Origin: Pseudomonas syringae
GTDB taxonomy: Bacteria > Pseudomonadota > Gammaproteobacteria > Pseudomonadales > Pseudomonadaceae
Assembly (NCBI RefSeq): GCF_001698815.1
Contig: NZ_LGSI01000047.1
Location: 1-64,000, forward strand
DNA length: 64,000 nt
Reading direction: 5' to 3'
This document shows positions 59,831-64,000 of the stretch, piece by piece. The notes beneath the pieces were generated by a model, which saw only the letters and a list, made by a program, of their open reading frames with translations, did not search any database and had not been told where the DNA came from. The position numbers and the translations under genes are program-made. How positions within the stretch are numbered: the first letter of the stretch is position 1; every line of letters starts with the position of its first letter.

Positions 59831-61257
59831 GGCTGCGTGGCTACCTCTGAGTTCGGGATTTTCAGATTCTGGCCGATTCGCAACTCATCAGAACTCAAAC
59901 CATTGGCATTGCGCAGCGCGCCGGTACTCATATCGTAGCGCGCCGCCAGCATGGCCATGGTTTCACCTGCCCGAACCACGTGATTGCGCGGGCCTTGGGC
60001 CAGCTTGCCGTTGTCGCGCAACCAGGCAATGTAAGTGCCTTGTGGCGGATTCTGCTGGAAGAACTGCCGAACCCCGGAGCTGATCGAACGCGCCAGCGCC
60101 TGCTGATGCGGCGAACCGGAAAGCTTGGCGGCTTCAGCGGTGTTAGAGATAAAGCCGGTTTCCACCAGAATCGACGGAATGTCCGGCGACTTGAGCACCA
60201 TGAAGCCCGCCTGCTCGACCCGCGCCTTGTGCAGCGAGGTGACGCGCCCGATATTGGTCAGCACTTTCTGCCCGACATTAAGGCTCGATGACAACGAAGC
60301 GGTCATGGACAGGTCGAGCAATACGCCCGCCAGCATGCGGTCCTTGTCGTCCAGACTCACTGCGCCAGCGCCGCCGATCAAGTCGGAACGGTTTTCACTG
60401 TCGGCCAGCCAACGCGCGGTTTCAGAGGTTGCACCTCGTTCGGACAAGGCAAACACCGAGGCGCCGAACGCCGCCGAAGAAGGCGCGGCATCCGCGTGAA
60501 TCGACACGAACAGGTCCGCGCCCTTGGCCCGCGCGATCTCGGTACGTTTGCGCAGCGGAATGAAGTAGTCGCCGGTGCGGGTCAGTTCAGCCCGGTAGCC
60601 TTTTTCGGCGCTGATCTGACGTTGTAATTCCTTGGCGATGGACAACACCACGTTTTTCTCTTTCTGCCCGGCGCCGCCCGAGGCGCCAGGGTCTTCGCCA
60701 CCGTGGCCGGCATCAATCACCACCACGATGTCGCGCTTGCCGTTCGGCACCGGTGTCAGCTTGATTGCAGGTTTTGCCGGGCTGATCGGGACCGCAGGCG
60801 CGGTGTTGGCAGCTGATTCGGCCACGATAGGCGCAGGATTGGCGTCCGACGCTTCGTCAAACAGGTCGACCACCAGACGGTTGCCATACTGCTGGTTGGG
60901 CGCGAGGGTGAAGCTTTTGGGTGTCACCGCTTTCTTGAGGTCGATGACCACCCGTAAATCAGTGGGTGTGCGTTGCGCCGAGCGCATGCTGGTGATTGGC
61001 GTGTTGGCCATGGGGACGTTGAGCGGGCCACCGAGGGTCGCTCCATTGATGTCGATCACCAGACGATCAGGGGAAGTCAGGGTAAAAACGCTGTGTTGAA
61101 CAGGACCGGAAAGATCGAAAACCAGTCGTGTGTTATCCGGTGCGCGCCATAAGCGGACACTTCGTACTTGTGTTTCGGCCAGCGCATTGACAGACAAGGC
61201 CGTCAATAGCAGACCCACTACAGTAACCAGCGCGCGCATGCGCATACCTAACCCCAT
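59827..61257 (-). CDS. amiB: N-acetylmuramoyl-L-alanine amidase AmiB
   Basis: A 476-residue periplasmic amidase. Signal peptide to about residue 28 (SVNALA), AMIN domain (30-130), Amidase_3 zinc domain with [11 protein letters not shown] near 185 and FVSIHADA near 253, and a C-terminal LysM domain ([19 protein letters not shown] near 425). It splits septal peptidoglycan at division. Start taken at 61257, three bases past the tsaE stop; an internal ATG at 61245 is an alternative. Confidence 0.92.
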   Translation of the reverse strand: MGLGMRMRALVTVVGLLLTALSVNALAETQVRSVRLWRAPDNTRLVFDLSGPVQHSVFTLTSPDRLVIDINGATLGGPLNVPMANTPITSMRSAQRTPTDLRVVIDLKKAVTPKSFTLAPNQQYGNRLVVDLFDEASDANPAPIVAESAANTAPAVPISPAKPAIKLTPVPNGKRDIVVVIDAGHGGEDPGASGGAGQKEKNVVLSIAKELQRQISAEKGYRAELTRTGDYFIPLRKRTEIARAKGADLFVSIHADAAPSSAAFGASVFALSERGATSETARWLADSENRSDLIGGAGAVSLDDKDRMLAGVLLDLSMTASLSSSLNVGQKVLTNIGRVTSLHKARVEQAGFMVLKSPDIPSILVETGFISNTAEAAKLSGSPHQQALARSISSGVRQFFQQNPPQGTYIAWLRDNGKLAQGPRNHVVRAGETMAMLAARYDMSTGALRNANGLSSDELRIGQNLKIPNSEVATQP

Positions 61258-61259
61258 AT

Positions 61260-61730
61260 CTATTTGAATTCCAAAGCCAAAGCGGCACACCAGGTCTCGC
61301 CACGCGAGCCACCGGGGCTCAAAGTCAGGGATCGACCTTCCGCATGCGCGCCAATGGTAATGGTCAGGTCAGGCTTTGGCAAAAAGCCTGCACCGCGCTG
61401 GGGCCATTCGATCAGACAAAGCGCATCGTCTTCGAAGTAATCGCGTATCCCCAGGTACTCCAGCTCCTCTGGATCGACCAGCCGATAGAGGTCGAAATGG
61501 AACGCGCGGATCGAACCGATTTCGTAGGGTTCAACCAGCGTGAAGGTAGGACTTTTGACCGCCCCCACATGCCCCAAACCACGAATGATGCCCCGCGACA
61601 GCGTGGTTTTTCCGGCGCCCAGATCACCTTCCAGAAAGATCAGGCCAACACCTTGCGTGACCTTGGCAATGCGCGTTCCGAGATCGGTCATGGCCTCTTC
61701 GCCTGCGACGTTCAGCGTTAGTGCAGACAC
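61260..61730 (-). CDS. tsaE: tRNA threonylcarbamoyladenosine ATPase TsaE
   Basis: A 156-residue P-loop ATPase (GDLGAGKTT near residue 35) needed with TsaB and TsaD for t6A at position 37 of ANN-decoding tRNAs. PTFTLVEPYE near 60 and HFDLYRL near 77 are the family motifs. Its 5' end overlaps nnr and its stop leads into amiB. Confidence 0.95.
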   Translation of the reverse strand: MSALTLNVAGEEAMTDLGTRIAKVTQGVGLIFLEGDLGAGKTTLSRGIIRGLGHVGAVKSPTFTLVEPYEIGSIRAFHFDLYRLVDPEELEYLGIRDYFEDDALCLIEWPQRGAGFLPKPDLTITIGAHAEGRSLTLSPGGSRGETWCAALALEFK

Positions 61731-63214
61731 GGTTGTTGCTCCTCCAATAACAGACGAATGGCTGGGATGACATCACTGGCCGCCAGCCCACGGCCGATCT
61801 TGCCGACCTGTTCGCCAGCACTGGCGTGCAGCCATACGCCAAGGCATGCCGCGTCGAACGGTTTCATTTTTTGCGCCATCAGCGCGCCGATCAGTCCGGC
61901 CAGCACGTCGCCCAGCCCACCAGTCGCCATGGCGGGATGGCCGCGATCACATAAGGCTAGCGTGCCATCGGTATCCGCGATCAGGCTGCCGGTGCCTTTG
62001 AGGACACATACTGAATTGAATTTTTTTGCCAGCGCGCGCGCAGCTGCGGGGCGATCCGCCTGAACGTCCTTGGTGCTGATGCCCAGCAATCGCGCGGCTT
62101 CGCCGGGATGCGGGGTGATGATGCTGTCTATCGGCAAACTCGCCAGACCTTCGGCCAATTGATTGAGCGCATCGGCATCCCAGACTTGCGGCAGATCGGC
62201 GCTGGCAGCCGCCGACAGCAGACTGCGCCCCCAACTGGCCTTGCCCAGGCCAGGACCGATCACCAGCACGCTGGCCGGTTCGATCAAGGCGCGCAGTTGA
62301 TTGGCAGAACTGATGCCCGCGCTCATAACCTCGGGGAAACGCGCCAAAGCAGCGGGAACATGCTCGGCGCGGGTCGCCAGCGTGACCATGCCCGCGCCGC
62401 TGCGCAGAGCGCTTTCTGCCGATAACAGCGCCGCGCCGCCAAAACCGTGGTCACCGCCGATCACCAGGACCCGACCGTACTGACCTTTATGAGCAGTGCG
62501 CGGACGTGGCGCGAGGTGCGGCAGGTTCGAGCTGTTCAGGCGAGTGGCGCTGGTCGGCAACTGCGCGACAATAGCCGGGTCGGCCTGTAGATCATCGAAT
62601 ACCAGCTCACCAACCAGATCCGCCGCATCGCCAGTAAAAAGCCCCAGTTTCAGACCAATGAAGGTCACCGTCAGGTCGGCGCGTACGGCAATCCCGAGGA
62701 TTCGCCCGGTATCAGCGCTGAGCCCGGACGGAATATCCACGGCGGCAACCGGTGCGCTACAGGCATTGATGGCTTCGATGGCTTCAAGATAGGGCTGACG
62801 CACATCACCGCTCAATCCGGTACCGAGCAGCGCATCCAGCACGATGCCGGTCAACGGTTGCCCGGCCCACGGCTCGACCTGCACGCCATGCGAGACGGCT
62901 TCAGCATGGGCTGCAGCCGCATCGCCAGCCAGCGCGCCAACATCGCCGACCGCCAACACTTGAACCTGCCAGCCAGCCTTGAGCGCCAATGACGCAATCA
63001 GATAGCCATCCCCGGCGTTGTTGCCGCGTCCGGCCAGCACGGTCAATGTGCCCGCATCCGGCCAGCGCCGACGCACCGCACGCCAAGTGGCGTGGGCGGC
63101 GCGCTGCATCAATTCCATGCCCGGCGTACCGGCGGAAATCAGCCGGGCATCGAGGTCGCGGACCTGTGCAGCGTCATACAGCGCGTCCGGTAATTGCGGT
63201 TTAGTGTCGACCAT
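61718..63214 (-). CDS. nnr: bifunctional NAD(P)H-hydrate epimerase / ADP-dependent dehydratase
   Basis: A 498-residue fusion that repairs damaged NAD(P)HX. The N-terminal YjeF_N epimerase domain (residues 10-215) has VLAGRGNNAGDGYLIASL near 58. The C-terminal ribokinase-like dehydratase (about 230-498) has VIGGDHGFGGAALLSAESALRSGAG near 255 and the GTGSLIADTDG and GGLGDVLAGLIGA motifs near 410-445. Start at 63214 (MVDTKPQLP). It overlaps tsaE by 13 bases and is divergent from queG. Confidence 0.95.
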   Translation of the reverse strand: MVDTKPQLPDALYDAAQVRDLDARLISAGTPGMELMQRAAHATWRAVRRRWPDAGTLTVLAGRGNNAGDGYLIASLALKAGWQVQVLAVGDVGALAGDAAAAHAEAVSHGVQVEPWAGQPLTGIVLDALLGTGLSGDVRQPYLEAIEAINACSAPVAAVDIPSGLSADTGRILGIAVRADLTVTFIGLKLGLFTGDAADLVGELVFDDLQADPAIVAQLPTSATRLNSSNLPHLAPRPRTAHKGQYGRVLVIGGDHGFGGAALLSAESALRSGAGMVTLATRAEHVPAALARFPEVMSAGISSANQLRALIEPASVLVIGPGLGKASWGRSLLSAAASADLPQVWDADALNQLAEGLASLPIDSIITPHPGEAARLLGISTKDVQADRPAAARALAKKFNSVCVLKGTGSLIADTDGTLALCDRGHPAMATGGLGDVLAGLIGALMAQKMKPFDAACLGVWLHASAGEQVGKIGRGLAASDVIPAIRLLLEEQQPCLH

Positions 63215-63276
63215 GCGTCTCTGGGCTCCGATGTCTGGCAGAATTATACGCACCTCCGCCCGGTTTCTCTCTGCGC

Positions 63277-64000
63277 ATGCCTGCTATTACTGTAGATCCA
63301 CTCAACACTGCCGATTTGACCACCCTTGCCCAGTCGATCAAGGAGTGGGGCCGCGAGCTGGGTTTTCAGCAGGTCGGTATTTCCGGGCTGGACCTTGCCG
63401 AGCATGAGCAGCATCTGCAGCGCTGGCTCGACGCGGGCTATCACGGCGAGATGGACTATATGGCAGCGCACGGCAGCAAACGTTCGCACCCGGACGAGTT
63501 AGTGCCCGGAACGCTGCGCGTGGTTTCGCTGCGCATGGATTATCTCCCCGGCGATACCGAAATGACCCAGCGTCTGGCAGAACCGGAAAAAGCCTACGTG
63601 TCGCGCTATGCGTTGGGGCGCGATTACCACAAGCTGATCCGCAAGCGCGTGCAGCAACTGGCCGAACGCATTCAGAAAGACATCGGCCCGTTTGGCTTTC
63701 GCGCCTTCGTCGACAGCGCGCCGGTCCTGGAAAAAGCCATTGCCGAACAGGCCGGGCTGGGCTGGATCGGCAAGAACACCCTGGTGCTGAATCGCAAGGC
63801 CGGCAGCTTTTTCTTCCTCAGCGAGCTGTTTGTCGATCTGCCGCTGCCGGTTGATCCGCCCCACTCAACCGAACACTGCGGGCGCTGCACGGCGTGCCTG
63901 GACATTTGCCCCACCGCTGCTTTCGTTGGGCCGTACGTGCTGGATGCCCGACGCTGCATTTCCTACCTGACTATTGAATTGAAGACGGCAATCCCGGAAG
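63277..64000 (+). CDS. queG: epoxyqueuosine reductase QueG (5' part, cut by the window end)
   Basis: The first 241 codons are present. The protein is a B12- and 4Fe-4S-dependent enzyme finishing queuosine biosynthesis. Visible are the MPAITVDPLNTADLTTLAQ N-terminus, the VSRYALGRDYHKLIRKR stretch near 109, the AFVDSAPVLEKAIAEQAGLGW core and the ferredoxin-type cluster motif CGRCTACLDICP near 204-216. The 62-base gap to divergent nnr holds both promoters. The gene has no stop in the window. Confidence 0.96.
   Translation, partial: MPAITVDPLNTADLTTLAQSIKEWGRELGFQQVGISGLDLAEHEQHLQRWLDAGYHGEMDYMAAHGSKRSHPDELVPGTLRVVSLRMDYLPGDTEMTQRLAEPEKAYVSRYALGRDYHKLIRKRVQQLAERIQKDIGPFGFRAFVDSAPVLEKAIAEQAGLGWIGKNTLVLNRKAGSFFFLSELFVDLPLPVDPPHSTEHCGRCTACLDICPTAAFVGPYVLDARRCISYLTIELKTAIPE

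Overview
This is a Pseudomonas chromosome segment, most likely from the P. fluorescens group. The evidence is the GC-rich coding sequence, the gene order (osmE, bacterioferritin, desT, ureEFG, the liv operon, pncB-nadE, azu, dnaB-rplI-rpsR-rpsF-rlmB-rnr, purA-hisZ-hflCK-hflX-hfq-miaA-mutL-amiB-tsaE-nnr-queG), which I recognise from P. aeruginosa (roughly the PA4876 to PA4950 neighbourhood), and the many Pseudomonas-type REP palindromes. No phage, integrase, transposase or CRISPR array was seen.

Layout. 0-4.4 kb: AI-2E-type permease, PsiF protein, lipase, OsmE-like lipoprotein, a 28-residue membrane peptide and a ferritin-like protein. 4.4-8 kb: AsmA protein, small exported protein and DesT-type regulator. 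8-10.5 kb: ureE-ureF-ureG-hupE (urease nickel loading; no structural urease genes here). 10.7-12.7 kb: sugar epimerase family protein and a YdfG-type dehydrogenase. 12.7-13.5 kb: a large non-coding gap holding five DnaA-box sequences. 13.5-18.7 kb: a complete branched-chain amino acid ABC transporter, with a consensus sigma-54 promoter and NtrC-like palindromes upstream. 19-23 kb: an amaA/amaB-type pair (pipecolate/lysine catabolism) with a divergent LysR regulator. 23.4-26.7 kb: pncB-nadE (NAD salvage) and a short DUF1338 protein. 27-27.4 kb: azurin. 28.1-34.9 kb: a three-gene operon of transglutaminase-like and ATP-grasp/alpha-E proteins of unknown role. 35.2-37.3 kb: a small accessory patch with an FlhE-like exported protein and an unrecognised 510-residue protein. 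37.6-39.9 kb: YgiQ-type radical SAM protein. 40-47.4 kb: replication, ribosome and RNA-processing genes. 47.6-48 kb: two identical tRNA-Leu(CAG) genes, each with its own promoter and terminator. 48.2-50.1 kb: a chemoreceptor. 50.3-63.2 kb: the conserved purA to nnr block on the minus strand. 63.3 kb to the end: the 5' part of queG.

About seventeen REP pairs sit between genes, mostly at gene 3' ends. Several share more than the palindromes and look like copies of a larger composite unit. The most unexplained signal is the DnaA-box cluster at 12.80-13.38 kb, which lies away from any dnaA/rpmH context. Other points worth following are the sigma-54/NtrC arrangement of the liv operon, the orphan transglutaminase/ATP-grasp operon, the short DUF1338 enzyme near lysine catabolism genes, and the 35-37 kb accessory pair.
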